A stretch of 64,000 bases of DNA from Chitinophagaceae bacterium (GTDB lineage Bacteria; Bacteroidota; Bacteroidia; Chitinophagales; Chitinophagaceae). The notes beneath the pieces were generated by a model that ran no database searches, was not told the DNA's origin, and was given only the letters and a program-made list of their open reading frames with translations. A program made the translations under genes and the position numbers. Shown here one piece after another: positions 42,973 to 51,395 of the stretch; positions within the stretch are counted from its first letter, which is position 1, and every line of letters starts with the position of its first letter. The stretch is from NCBI GenBank assembly GCA_018335935.1, contig JAGXRG010000048.1:1-64000 (forward strand). Direction: 5' to 3'.

Positions 42973-43962
42973 TCAGAAATAAAATAAATGTGTTTTAAGT
43001 CTTCCGTTGCTATATTCTACAGCAGGAAAAGGAATCTTAATAACATTTAGCGTATTCAACAGGGATTTTACAAACTTGCTACGGGTATTAATTTTTGACA
43101 AATCAATGTCCGGAGAAAAGTATAATTGCCGATACCGCTTAGTATCCGATGCGTCAAAAATCAGAAGCCCGTTATCGTCATATTTTTTATTATTAAAACC
43201 TCCTAACATACCCTCTGCTCCATAGCCAATAGCAATATTTAGCCATTGGGGCAATTTAGATTTAGGAAAAAATGACTGCAAATTTAAGCTTAGCCAATAT
43301 GTCTGGGCATTATAGTCTTTCAAAAGATTTGATGAAAAAGATTTACCAAACAATTCATCTGCCCTTGCTTTCATTTGCCCAGGATATTGTTTGTTGTGTG
43401 TTGTAAACTTAATGCGAATTGCCTGATTATTGAAGGCGGCTTGTTGTATTGCAAATAGAGAAATGCCAAAAATATTTGCACCCATATCTGACCAACTCCA
43501 GCCCCAGCCTGCTGACCGCCCGTCGAGATATTCAATTGTGGTTAAATAGCCGAGACCAGTAAGACCGCCCAAAAGAATTGCATTATTTCTTTTTACCCCT
43601 GCCCATCGCCACATTTTGTAAATTAGAAAAGAGGAATTGTATGCAGTCCAGGCATGTCCCATTTTGTCCATCTGAAGCCATTCCGCTGCATCATTAAAAG
43701 TATGAAAGGGCACTTTATCATACTGTTTATACCATGAATTATTCAGTGAAATAAATGTACTCCCGAGGCCGACTACTGACACTGTACCTGTCAAAAACTT
43801 TCGCTTCAGATAGGTTTTGAGCAGACTGTTTTTATCAGCATCTACAGAATCAGCAGGCATAATAGAAACAGTTGTATCTGCATACTGTTGTGAAAAACAC
43901 ATTGCTGCCTGTAAATTACAAAGCACATTAACTATTAATAACATTTTAAGACTGGTTCTCAT
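42973..43962 (-). CDS. DUF2279 family protein
   Basis: A 329-residue protein with an N-terminal export signal (LLIVNVLCNLQAAMCFSQ). The conserved core is DKMGHAWTAYNSSFLIYKMWRWAG, GGLTGLGYLTTIEYLDGRSAGWGWSWSDMGANIFG and the later NLQSFFPKSKLPQWLNIAIGYGAEGML. This corresponds to the DUF2279 (YfiM-like) family. Helical hairpins around 115-190 suggest membrane association. The function is unknown. It follows the HD gene by 16 bases on the minus strand. Confidence 0.78.
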   Translation of the reverse strand: MRTSLKMLLIVNVLCNLQAAMCFSQQYADTTVSIMPADSVDADKNSLLKTYLKRKFLTGTVSVVGLGSTFISLNNSWYKQYDKVPFHTFNDAAEWLQMDKMGHAWTAYNSSFLIYKMWRWAGVKRNNAILLGGLTGLGYLTTIEYLDGRSAGWGWSWSDMGANIFGISLFAIQQAAFNNQAIRIKFTTHNKQYPGQMKARADELFGKSFSSNLLKDYNAQTYWLSLNLQSFFPKSKLPQWLNIAIGYGAEGMLGGFNNKKYDDNGLLIFDASDTKRYRQLYFSPDIDLSKINTRSKFVKSLLNTLNVIKIPFPAVEYSNGRLKTHLFYF

Positions 43963-43978
43963 CTGCTATATTACTTAA

Positions 43979-44584
43979 TTAAGGCCCCTTAATTCTTGCA
44001 TGAACCAATTGAATATTGATATTTTTTCCATCTATCAATCGCCTCTGGCAATAACTTGTATAATATTTATGCTGAAGCAGAAACTGCAAGGTCTGTTTAT
44101 GCCATTCAGCATCTTTTATATTTCCGATTGGGTCAAATTCTTTTCTTACTGAAACATCAGATAGTAAAAATTCGCCTGTACCTAAGTGGTAGGTATCTGC
44201 GTCACAAAGAATTTCTTCCAGTAAATTACCAGGACAGGAGGGTAATTTTGTACTCATAATACATCCTGCAATTTTATCTAAGGTTTCTTCTTCAACATTT
44301 GAGCATGACAAAAACAGCTTCATAACAGCAATACTCTTCTTTTCATGCTCGTTCATTCCGGTGATAAGATGTCCGACATCATGAAACCATGCGGCTACTG
44401 TTACAATCATTTTGTCAGCCGAAGAAAGCTGACAGTACTGGCTTATTTCTCCTGCATATTTAACTACAGAGCGGGTATGATCAATGTTATGATAATACAA
44501 GTTTGGATTAGGATAATCCTGAAACAATTTTTCTACGTATTCCGAAACCTGTTTAACTATAGCATCCATTGTATTATATTTCAA
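43979..44584 (-). CDS. HD-domain phosphohydrolase-like protein
   Basis: A 201-residue cytoplasmic protein. Metal ligands of the HD fold are visible: His in LYYHNIDHTRSVV, the HD pair in AAWFHDVGHL and the late Asp in EEILCDADTYHLG. This is the predicted-metal-dependent HD hydrolase group that includes YpgQ-like enzymes. The substrate is unknown. It starts four bases after the metal ATPase stop and is followed by the DUF2279 gene, so it is co-transcribed with metal-export genes. Confidence 0.85.
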   Translation of the reverse strand: MKYNTMDAIVKQVSEYVEKLFQDYPNPNLYYHNIDHTRSVVKYAGEISQYCQLSSADKMIVTVAAWFHDVGHLITGMNEHEKKSIAVMKLFLSCSNVEEETLDKIAGCIMSTKLPSCPGNLLEEILCDADTYHLGTGEFLLSDVSVRKEFDPIGNIKDAEWHKQTLQFLLQHKYYTSYCQRRLIDGKNINIQLVHARIKGP

Positions 44585-44588
44585 TGTC

Positions 44589-46583
44589 CTAAAATTTCAT
44601 TCGTTGTATCCTAACCGCATTTAAAATTGCCAACATAGCAACACCTACATCGGCAAAAACAGCTTCCCACATTGTTGCTAAACCACCTGCCCCTAAAATC
44701 AGTACAATCACTTTTACGCCGAATGCCAGCCCTATATTCTGCCAGACTATTTTGTTTGTCGCTTTCCCAATACTAATGGCTTTTGCAATCTTTGAAGGTT
44801 GGTCTGTTTGTATTATCACATCGGCTGTTTCAATGGCTGCATCACTTCCTAAACCACCCATTGCAATCCCTACGTCACTTAAAGCCAGCACCGGTGCATC
44901 ATTAATTCCGTCTCCCACAAAGGCTACTACATTCAGTTTATCTTGTTTGATAGCCTCTACTTTTTGCACCTTATGTTCGGGCAAAAGGTCGCCGTAAGCT
45001 TTATCAATACCTAAATGCGCCGCTACCTTGTCTACAACGGCTTGCTTATCCCCGCTAAGCATTGTGGTTTTCACATTTAGTTTATGCAAGGCATCTATTG
45101 CCTGTTTACTATCTTCTTTTATTTCGTCTGCAATAGTAAGGTAGCCTGCCAGCTTTCTGTCAATTGCTACTATTACAATTGTGTCCACAATTTTTTTCAA
45201 TCCGTCATTCACAGGCACTTTCATCATATCCATCAACTTTATATTTCCAGCCAGTACCTCCTTACCGTTTACATCTCCTTTCAATCCATGGCCACTTATT
45301 TCTTCCAATGCATCAACGTTTAGTTTAATAAAGCTGTCTCCAGCATATTCAACAACTGCTTTTGCTACCGGGTGAGTTGACTTTGCCTCTAAAGCTGCGG
45401 CTAACGGCAACCATTCCTCTTTCGGAATATCATAACTTTCTACTTCCTGCACTTTGAAAACGGCTTTAGTAAGTGTACCGGTTTTGTCCATTACTACCTG
45501 GTTTATTTTTGTCATTAAATCCAGGTAATTGGAACCCTTAAATAAAATGCCGCTTCGTGAGGCTGCACCAATACCGCCAAAGTATCCCAATGGAATAGAA
45601 ATTACTAATGCACATGGACAACTGATAACAAGAAAAATCAAAGCACGGTACAGCCATGTGTTGAAAACATAATTGTCAACAATAAAATAGGGTATTAAAG
45701 TAATGCCGATTGCAAGAAGCACAACGATGGGAGTATATATTCTTGCAAACTTGCGGATGAATTGTTCTGTTTTGGCTTTTCTGCTTGTAGCATCTTGTAC
45801 AAGGGTCAAAATTCTTGCAAGGGAAGAGTCATTGAACAGTTTTGTAACTTTTAGCTGCACCATTTTTTCCTGGTTAATCATTCCTGCCAGCACTGTTTCC
45901 CCTTTGGAAAATGTGGAAGGATTGCTTTCGCCGGTTAATGCTGAAGTATTAAATGAACTTCCTTCGCTTAACATTTCCCCATCCAGCGGAACTCTATCTC
46001 CAACTTTTATCTGTATAGTTTCGCCAACTTTTACATTTTCCGGGGGTAAATTGACGTAAATGCCATTTCTTAATACATCGGCGCTGTCTGGTCGTACATC
46101 GAGCAACGCTTTAATACTTCTCTTGGCACGGTTTACTGCCGCATCCTGGAACAGTTCCCCTACCGCATAAAAGAGCATTACTGCCACAGCTTCGGGGTAC
46201 TCTCCAATATAAAAAGCGCCAATAGTTGCAATACTCATTAAAAAAAACTCTGTGAATACATCACCTTTAATGGCCGTCTTTATCCCCTTTATTACTACAG
46301 GCAACCCTACTGGAACATAGGCAATAATGTACCATACCAAACGTAGCCAACCTGGAAACCAGGAAGGGGATGGCTTTATCCAGTTATCAATAGCGATACC
46401 AATCATCAGCAAAACAAGACTGACAATAGACGGTAACCAGGGCTTAATTCCTTTGGCATCCTTCTCACCAGAATTACCTTCCCCCTTTTCCATGGTAATT
46501 ACTTTTGCTTCAGTAAGTTTTTCATCCAAATCACAACAAGCTTCTTGCTCTGCAATTTTTGTGTCATCGTGTTTATGTGCCAT
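44589..46583 (-). CDS. Zn/Cd/Pb-exporting P1B-type ATPase
   Basis: A 664-residue pump. The N-terminus has a short metal-binding tail (His/Asp-rich, with ACCDLDEK) instead of a full heavy-metal-associated domain. TGES in the actuator, the transport-site CPC in SCPCALVISIPLG, the phosphorylated Asp in DKTGTLTKAVF, HP in KSTHPVA and GDGINDAPVLA are all intact, as is the late DVGVAMLAILN with the metal-site Asp. The CPC plus C-terminal K/D pattern fits the Zn2+/Cd2+/Pb2+ (ZntA/CadA) group. It is the head of a unit with the HD and DUF2279 genes. Confidence 0.93.
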   Translation of the reverse strand: MAHKHDDTKIAEQEACCDLDEKLTEAKVITMEKGEGNSGEKDAKGIKPWLPSIVSLVLLMIGIAIDNWIKPSPSWFPGWLRLVWYIIAYVPVGLPVVIKGIKTAIKGDVFTEFFLMSIATIGAFYIGEYPEAVAVMLFYAVGELFQDAAVNRAKRSIKALLDVRPDSADVLRNGIYVNLPPENVKVGETIQIKVGDRVPLDGEMLSEGSSFNTSALTGESNPSTFSKGETVLAGMINQEKMVQLKVTKLFNDSSLARILTLVQDATSRKAKTEQFIRKFARIYTPIVVLLAIGITLIPYFIVDNYVFNTWLYRALIFLVISCPCALVISIPLGYFGGIGAASRSGILFKGSNYLDLMTKINQVVMDKTGTLTKAVFKVQEVESYDIPKEEWLPLAAALEAKSTHPVAKAVVEYAGDSFIKLNVDALEEISGHGLKGDVNGKEVLAGNIKLMDMMKVPVNDGLKKIVDTIVIVAIDRKLAGYLTIADEIKEDSKQAIDALHKLNVKTTMLSGDKQAVVDKVAAHLGIDKAYGDLLPEHKVQKVEAIKQDKLNVVAFVGDGINDAPVLALSDVGIAMGGLGSDAAIETADVIIQTDQPSKIAKAISIGKATNKIVWQNIGLAFGVKVIVLILGAGGLATMWEAVFADVGVAMLAILNAVRIQRMKF

Positions 46584-46661
46584 AATACTTTATTTAGTGT
46601 TTATTATATTTTACGATTCTGTTTACAATTACCTTATAATAGCTTTTCATTAAGGATGGTT

Positions 46662-47285
46662 TTAAGAAAGACGCATGAACAGGGATAAAATAAATTTTTG
46701 CACCGTATTAAAAGGAGTAATGTGTTTGTGCTCATTACTCCATATTTTTTTAAAAAAAGGTGCAAATACTTTAATTAGTCTTTCTTCATTGTATTGTTTT
46801 ACAACGAGGCCACTGCATTGGGAAGGACCATTGGTGCTAAAAGTGCCTAACGAAAGAAAGCCGTGATCTTCAATTGCATTACAAGTAACTGAAATGTATT
46901 TCTCAATTTCGGCATCCTTTGTAAGAAAATGAAATGTGGCCCGGTCGTGCCAAAAATCATATCTTCCTTCTGGTTCAAACTGATTAATGTCACCTATTAT
47001 CCAGTTAACGTTGTCAGCTTGGCTGCCAAGCCGAGATTTTACTTTTGAAATAGCTGTTTCCGAAATATCAAGTGCGGTAATATTTGTATAGCCGTTCTTT
47101 AATAAATGATCAACAAAATAGCTAGTGCCACAGCCTACGTCAATTATCGCAGCATTTTTTGGCAACAGCATTTTTTGAATTTGAACTAAGGATATGTATG
47201 GAATTTCCTCTGTCCAGCTCAACTCAGCTGGTTGGTTATGCTGATAGATTTTTTCCCAATGCTCTTTATTATTCAGATGTTTCAT
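46662..47285 (-). CDS. Class I SAM-dependent methyltransferase (TPMT/TehB-like)
   Basis: A 207-residue methyltransferase. The SAM loop is IIDVGCGTSYFVDHLL at about 46-61, with ALDISETAI and WIIGDINQF following. The N-terminal HWEKIYQHNQPAELSW and the FWHDRATFHFL motif are typical of the family encoded on metal-resistance islands, sometimes annotated as thiopurine- or tellurite-type methyltransferase. The substrate is unknown. It lies 11 bases after the second methyltransferase and is co-transcribed with it. Confidence 0.87.
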   Translation of the reverse strand: MKHLNNKEHWEKIYQHNQPAELSWTEEIPYISLVQIQKMLLPKNAAIIDVGCGTSYFVDHLLKNGYTNITALDISETAISKVKSRLGSQADNVNWIIGDINQFEPEGRYDFWHDRATFHFLTKDAEIEKYISVTCNAIEDHGFLSLGTFSTNGPSQCSGLVVKQYNEERLIKVFAPFFKKIWSNEHKHITPFNTVQKFILSLFMRLS

Positions 47286-47296
47286 TTTGTAAGGTT

Positions 47297-47953
47297 TTAA
47301 GGCTTTTTTGATGATACAATTGATATACTTCCCAATATGGTTGGAATACGTTGTAATTCTTTTACTGCAACAAAGCCGGCATCAATTATCATAGATGGAA
47401 GCAAGCCTTTTACATTTGAGTTGGTGGTTGAGAAACCATCTAATAATTGAACGATATAAAAAAGCCAACGGATGAATATACTGTTGGGTTTACCCCAATC
47501 AGCAATTACAAACTGGCCGCCCGGCTTCAATACTCTTAGGATTTCATGCAAAGTCTTCTGCTTATCCTCATCACTTAAATGGTGCAGCATAAGACTGGAA
47601 ACCACTACATCGAAATAATCATCAGCGAATGGCAGTTTAAAAGAAAGCGCCTTATTAAGATCTATATTGAGTTTGGCTTCTTTGATTTTCTTATCTGCAA
47701 TAGCCAATATTTTGTCATCACCATCAATACCAGTTAGATATGCTGCCGGAAATACTTTCTGCAGCATGGTGGTAAGTGTTGCTGTGCCACAGCCTACATC
47801 CAATATCTTTTCGGGGTTTTGATTAATTATAGAAACAATTAACAGTTTCTTCCATTCCTTTTCTCTAAGGAATTTGCTGATTAAAGAATCATAAAACCGG
47901 GTAAGCCAGTTATATTTTAGTGCCGGTATGTAATTTGATTTCTTTATTTTCAT
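47297..47953 (-). CDS. Class I SAM-dependent methyltransferase (UbiE/Methyltransf_11-like)
   Basis: A 218-residue methyltransferase with SAM motif LDVGCGTATLTTML at about 51-64, acidic GIDGDDKIL, and VVSSLMLHHLSDEDK followed by LKPGGQFVIADWG. This is the layout of UbiE-like methyltransferases. No Cys pattern of the arsenite enzyme ArsM is seen, so arsenic methylation is not supported. It is the first gene of a two-gene unit; the substrate is unknown. Confidence 0.87.
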   Translation of the reverse strand: MKIKKSNYIPALKYNWLTRFYDSLISKFLREKEWKKLLIVSIINQNPEKILDVGCGTATLTTMLQKVFPAAYLTGIDGDDKILAIADKKIKEAKLNIDLNKALSFKLPFADDYFDVVVSSLMLHHLSDEDKQKTLHEILRVLKPGGQFVIADWGKPNSIFIRWLFYIVQLLDGFSTTNSNVKGLLPSMIIDAGFVAVKELQRIPTILGSISIVSSKKP

Positions 47954-48286
47954 AACGATTACTTTAAATTATTTTCTGCCTTCCGCACTTACAATAGCTC
48001 ATCCATTTTTATCATTGTTAGTATCGCTTTATTTAGCTTCTGAAGTAACTTTCAACATTTTTTATACAAGTTTATGTTGCATAGAAAAGGCAAGTAAACG
48101 CTGACATAACCTATGGCAGCGTTTACTTCATATTCTTTCTTAAAAGAGGAAACATTGAAATGTTTATTCTTTTTAATTAAGGAGGAAAGAAGAATGCACA
48201 CCTTGCTACTCAGGTTTTTTTATAGTATTATAAATTCGTTTACCCATTTTAGATTTATTTAATTTTTGATACAAACATTAAAAGCA
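47954..48286. other. Gene-free gap with a strong hairpin and a doubtful tiny frame
   Basis: The main content is a long hairpin (48092-48128). A Shine-Dalgarno-like AAGGAGG (48179-48185) precedes a plus-strand ATG at 48194 that opens 22 codons (to 48262), translating to HTLLLRFFYSIINSF and so on. It is opposite in strand to all neighbours and too short to judge. Nothing else is recognised. Confidence 0.5.
48092..48128. terminator. Strong symmetric hairpin
   Basis: AAGTAAACGCTG (48092-48103) and CAGCGTTTACTT (48117-48128) form 12 perfect pairs, with an inner CATA/TATG. On the minus strand GCCTTTTC follows the stem. It could terminate transcription from the mgtC-like gene, or work as a bidirectional insulator, but lacks a long U-run. 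Confidence 0.5.
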
Positions 48287-48754
48287 TTAATCAGCTTTGT
48301 GTCCATCATCATGCTTACTTAACATTTTTTGCTTCCATTTCACATACCATTTCTGATGATGTAATGACAACAAAAAATACAAGGCTAAGGAACCTGCTAC
48401 AGCAATGATGAACATATTTAAACCCACTGCTACACCCACTGCTGCCGTACACCAAACTGTAGCTGCTGTGGTTAATCCATGCGAAGTGCCGGCACTACTA
48501 TTGCGATAGATAATACCAGCACCCAAAAAACCGACACCTGTAACGATATTGGCAATAACTCTCGACACTGCTGTTACATCATTCACTAAATGATTTGCAA
48601 CTGCAGTAAACAATGTTGCTCCAATACAAACTGCTGCATAGGTTCTAATCCCGGCATCTCTGCCATGTGTTTCTCTGTCCAAACCAATAAATGCGCCTAA
48701 CAAAAAAGAAACAATGAGTTTTGAAACGATAATTATTTCTACTCTTATATCCAT
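48287..48754 (-). CDS. MgtC/SapB family membrane protein
   Basis: A 155-residue inner-membrane protein with the MgtC signature KLIVSFLLGAFIGLDRETHGRDAGIRTYAAVCIGATLFT and GVGFLGAGIIYRN, and about four transmembrane helices. MgtC-like proteins are linked to Mg2+ homeostasis and to modulation of the F-ATPase in pathogens. Here the C-terminal cytoplasmic ACT-like extension is absent, leaving the short form. It follows the SpoIIAA-like gene by 30 bases in the metal-resistance block. Confidence 0.9.
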   Translation of the reverse strand: MDIRVEIIIVSKLIVSFLLGAFIGLDRETHGRDAGIRTYAAVCIGATLFTAVANHLVNDVTAVSRVIANIVTGVGFLGAGIIYRNSSAGTSHGLTTAATVWCTAAVGVAVGLNMFIIAVAGSLALYFLLSLHHQKWYVKWKQKMLSKHDDGHKAD

Positions 48755-48784
48755 TATCTGTTCTTTTAAATTGATTTGAATATT

Positions 48785-49195
48785 TTATATCTGATTAAGA
48801 GGTTCAACATTTTCTTCCTGCTTCATAATCCAGTCCATTGCTTTTTCTCTATCGGGCAAATCAAAATACATTATGCTTGCCTTTGTAAACGGTTTCATAA
48901 TTGACAGCATCCACTTTTCCCATTTTTTATTACCAACAATCGCAATTTTTTCAATATCTTCTGAATGCGTAAAATTCATTTTACCATAATTAACTTCGAT
49001 TATACCGTCTTCCCAAAAACCGGTTGAATTTGAAATAAGACAATCATCCATTTCAAAATACCATCTGACTTTTTTGCCGGTATTGATAATGTTATGGATA
49101 AGGGGATGAATTTTTTCGTAATCATTGATGCCCAATAAATCATTAGCTTCTGTTGCTATGATATTTTTTTGAGTAAAATCTAAAAGCTGCAGCAT
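48785..49195 (-). CDS. SpoIIAA-like STAS-fold protein
   Basis: A 136-residue soluble protein. IIATEANDLLGINDYEKIHPLIHNII near the start, the KVRWYFEMDD strand and the final KASIMYFDLPDREKAMDWI belong to the SpoIIAA-like (STAS-related) family, which binds lipophilic ligands or partner proteins. The function in this context is unknown. It precedes mgtC on the minus strand, which suggests co-transcription. Confidence 0.78.
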   Translation of the reverse strand: MLQLLDFTQKNIIATEANDLLGINDYEKIHPLIHNIINTGKKVRWYFEMDDCLISNSTGFWEDGIIEVNYGKMNFTHSEDIEKIAIVGNKKWEKWMLSIMKPFTKASIMYFDLPDREKAMDWIMKQEENVEPLNQI

Positions 49196-49255
49196 AATAA
49201 AATGGTTTCTTTCATTTCTAAATAGTTTACTCTCGTCTTCCCGATTCGTTTACGG

Positions 49256-49654
49256 TTAGTGATGTCCACCGCCGTGATGCCCTCCTCCATGGTGTCCTCC
49301 GAAAAATCCGTGGTGGCCTAAATCAATATGGGGGGTAATTATTGGATACAAATAAGGCCGGTAAAAATTTCTGCCAGACCGCCTTCCATATTTTCTTGTT
49401 TGTGTAACAGGTTGTGCCTGCGTTTTAAAAACATCTTTTTTACCGTTAGCATAAACAATCTCCGCCACATCTGCCTTGCTTGTTACATAAACAGGCCCAT
49501 CCGGGTTGTCAGATTTATAGTATCTTATTTCATAAATACCCACTTCGGATATTCTGCCACTGATAGTTTCACCTGTTCGTAAGGTGATAATATCTTGTGC
49601 ATACAGCACAGATGCTGATAACAGCATCACAACAAATGCAAGTAACTGTTTCAT
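49256..49654 (-). CDS. Exported protein with His/Gly-rich C-terminal tail
   Basis: A 132-residue protein. The signal peptide (LLAFVVMLLSASVLYAQ) is followed by a small beta domain (IITLRTGETISGRISEVGIYEIRYYKSDN) of a kind frequent in Bacteroidota secreted proteins. The tail from about 110 reads LGHHGFFGGHHGGGHHGGGHH, ten His among Gly residues, a plausible periplasmic metal buffer. Location next to metal-efflux genes supports that, as inference. The first codons of this gene occur again in a truncated copy at about 51.4 kb. Confidence 0.75.
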   Translation of the reverse strand: MKQLLAFVVMLLSASVLYAQDIITLRTGETISGRISEVGIYEIRYYKSDNPDGPVYVTSKADVAEIVYANGKKDVFKTQAQPVTQTRKYGRRSGRNFYRPYLYPIITPHIDLGHHGFFGGHHGGGHHGGGHH

Positions 49655-49766
49655 AATTTTAAGTTTTAATTGTTCAATTGTTTGTCAATTAAATGGGTTC
49701 GGAAGCCCTGTTGTCAAAGGTTTTCCATTTTAAAACGGGATAACAAAGCAGGGCTCCGACCCCATA
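49638..49766. repeat. Direct repeat copy 1 with hairpin and start-codon region
   Basis: About 127 bases nearly identical to 51396-51522. It comprises the first six codons and leader of the His-rich protein gene, then a hairpin with bulges: GGGTTCGGAAGCCCTG (49695-49710) and CAGGGCTCCGACCC (49749-49762). The hairpin sits just downstream of the upstream gene's stop codon. Confidence 0.85.
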
Positions 49767-49795
49767 TAAATTTTACTTTTTTCTCTTTACATAGC

Positions 49796-50446
49796 TCAAG
49801 TTTTAGAATAGACAGTCTTATCATTATAAATTATTCTGTTCATAATATCCTCTTTGCCTTTAAAGTCTATTGGCTTTAAATCAAGCTCTAATAACTGATT
49901 TATAATCTTTACAATATTTCTTTTTGTGCTGGTTACCCAAAATGTAACAGCCTCAATAAATTCAGAATTGCGCTGAAATAATAATGAGTTATAATCTATA
50001 TTGCTACCATCAATTGAGTAAGAAATGTTTTTGTCATATATCCTTATTCCCAAAGTATCTTTTATTAAACGCCATAGTTTGTTATCAAAATCTTTTAATC
50101 TGACCAGGTTCAGAAATTGGCCGTTATGCTTCATAATGATATGCCCAAGTGAAGTGTCAGAATAAGCATATTTTAAAAGCCCATTTTCATTTTTCATTTG
50201 TATGTCAGCTTCTGTAATTAATAACTGGCCATATATTAATGAATCTTTGTACTCTAATCTTCCAGTCCCTTCAATTTCGTATTGTTTACTTTGCTTTTTC
50301 TTTTTTCCGGAGTTTAATAATTGAAAAAAAGAATGCGAATTATTTCTTTGGGAGTAACTGTCTGAAGAAGTAAATAATAAAAGAACCAGTATTGAGAGCA
50401 AAATATACTGTGATGAAAACGCACTCTTCTTAAAATGGAGCATCAT
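49796..50446 (-). CDS. Hypothetical exported protein
   Basis: About 216 residues from the ATG at 50446. A longer frame begins at a TTG at 50494 but would put 16 residues before the signal peptide (FSSQYILLSILVLLLFTSSDSYSQ), so the ATG pair at 50443-50446 is preferred. The mature part is strand-rich (YEIEGTGRLEYKDSLIYGQLLI, SYSIDGSNIDYNSLLF) and unfamiliar to me. It sits five codons or so from the upstream lipoprotein gene and is bracketed with it by direct repeats. Confidence 0.65.
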   Translation of the reverse strand: MMLHFKKSAFSSQYILLSILVLLLFTSSDSYSQRNNSHSFFQLLNSGKKKKQSKQYEIEGTGRLEYKDSLIYGQLLITEADIQMKNENGLLKYAYSDTSLGHIIMKHNGQFLNLVRLKDFDNKLWRLIKDTLGIRIYDKNISYSIDGSNIDYNSLLFQRNSEFIEAVTFWVTSTKRNIVKIINQLLELDLKPIDFKGKEDIMNRIIYNDKTVYSKT

Positions 50447-50498
50447 AATCTTAAATTTTAAATGGGTTATACATTTCAAAGGATAACCCGTCAATTAA

Positions 50499-51320
50499 TT
50501 AATCATCCACAAGAGTAGCGGCACCGGAGCTTGCGCCTGCTGCACCGGCAACAACACCTGCTATAGTACCTATTACAGTAGGCCCAGTTGTTATTCCACC
50601 TGCTATTCCACCTGCTACGTCAGAAATTCCAATAATAAGCCATTGCCACCATTTTCTTTTTTGGGAGGAAACACTTTCTCCGCCATTCAGCTTACTTTGA
50701 AAAGTATTGTTCCAATAAAAAAGGGAGTGCCGTGCAACAGACGTAACTCTTAATATTTCATCTTCTTCACTTTGAGATAGATTTAAATCATTAGGAACCT
50801 TATTCTCCAATTCAACTATTTTTGATTTTATAAAACAATAGCTGAAAGAATTGTCATCAGTGGTATCTTTCATTATAGAGATTAAGTTTTTCAAGTAGGT
50901 TTTTACATTTTTTGAATAACGGCTACTATCTATAGTATTATTAAAATATGTAGCAGTGTCCGATAATAGCTTTTCTACAGATGAGACTGAAAATAATTTG
51001 GAAGAAATATCCGGTACTCGTCCACTGAAAGTAATTTTAATAAATTGGTTGGAGTAGCCTACATAATTTGTTATGGTTTTTGGCTGACCTACAGCTTCCT
51101 GTATTACATATTCTAATGCCTGATTATGATAAATTCCAACAGAATCCCAATTGTTTTCAGGATTACCAGGCTCATTGCATTCGGTTCCTTCCCGAACTAA
51201 AAATGTACTTGTCGAATTTTCTGAGACCGCCTTTTCTTTAGTTTTCATGTTTTGTTTTGTACAAGAAAACAAAATGATTGCTGATGTTGCCAAAAGGAAT
51301 AGGCTTTTTTTCTTTTGCAT
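50499..51320 (-). CDS. Lipoprotein with Gly/Ala-rich hydrophobic C-terminus
   Basis: A 273-residue protein. The signal (SLFLLATSAIILFSC) ends in the lipobox LFSC, so it is lipid-anchored. The middle is mostly helical and charged. The C-terminus, after KRKWWQWLIIGISDVAG, is a Gly/Ala-rich hydrophobic stretch (GIAGGITTGPTVIG and IAGVVAGAAGASSG) that resembles membrane-active peptides or class II bacteriocin cores. This likeness is compositional. The gene pairs with the next one and both lie between direct repeats. Function unknown. Confidence 0.7.
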   Translation of the reverse strand: MQKKKSLFLLATSAIILFSCTKQNMKTKEKAVSENSTSTFLVREGTECNEPGNPENNWDSVGIYHNQALEYVIQEAVGQPKTITNYVGYSNQFIKITFSGRVPDISSKLFSVSSVEKLLSDTATYFNNTIDSSRYSKNVKTYLKNLISIMKDTTDDNSFSYCFIKSKIVELENKVPNDLNLSQSEEDEILRVTSVARHSLFYWNNTFQSKLNGGESVSSQKRKWWQWLIIGISDVAGGIAGGITTGPTVIGTIAGVVAGAAGASSGAATLVDD

Positions 51321-51395
51321 AGTTTTATATTTTAATGTTAAAAAGAATGATAATGAATTGAATCATCTGTAAACTCAATTTTTAAAATGATAAAA

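Noticed and set aside
47297-47953. Arsenite methyltransferase ArsM
   Set aside because: The conserved cysteines of ArsM are missing; only general methyltransferase motifs are seen.
49695-49762. Ordinary rho-independent terminator
   Set aside because: No T-run follows the stem on either strand, and the stem has several bulges; a terminator role remains possible but is not supported.
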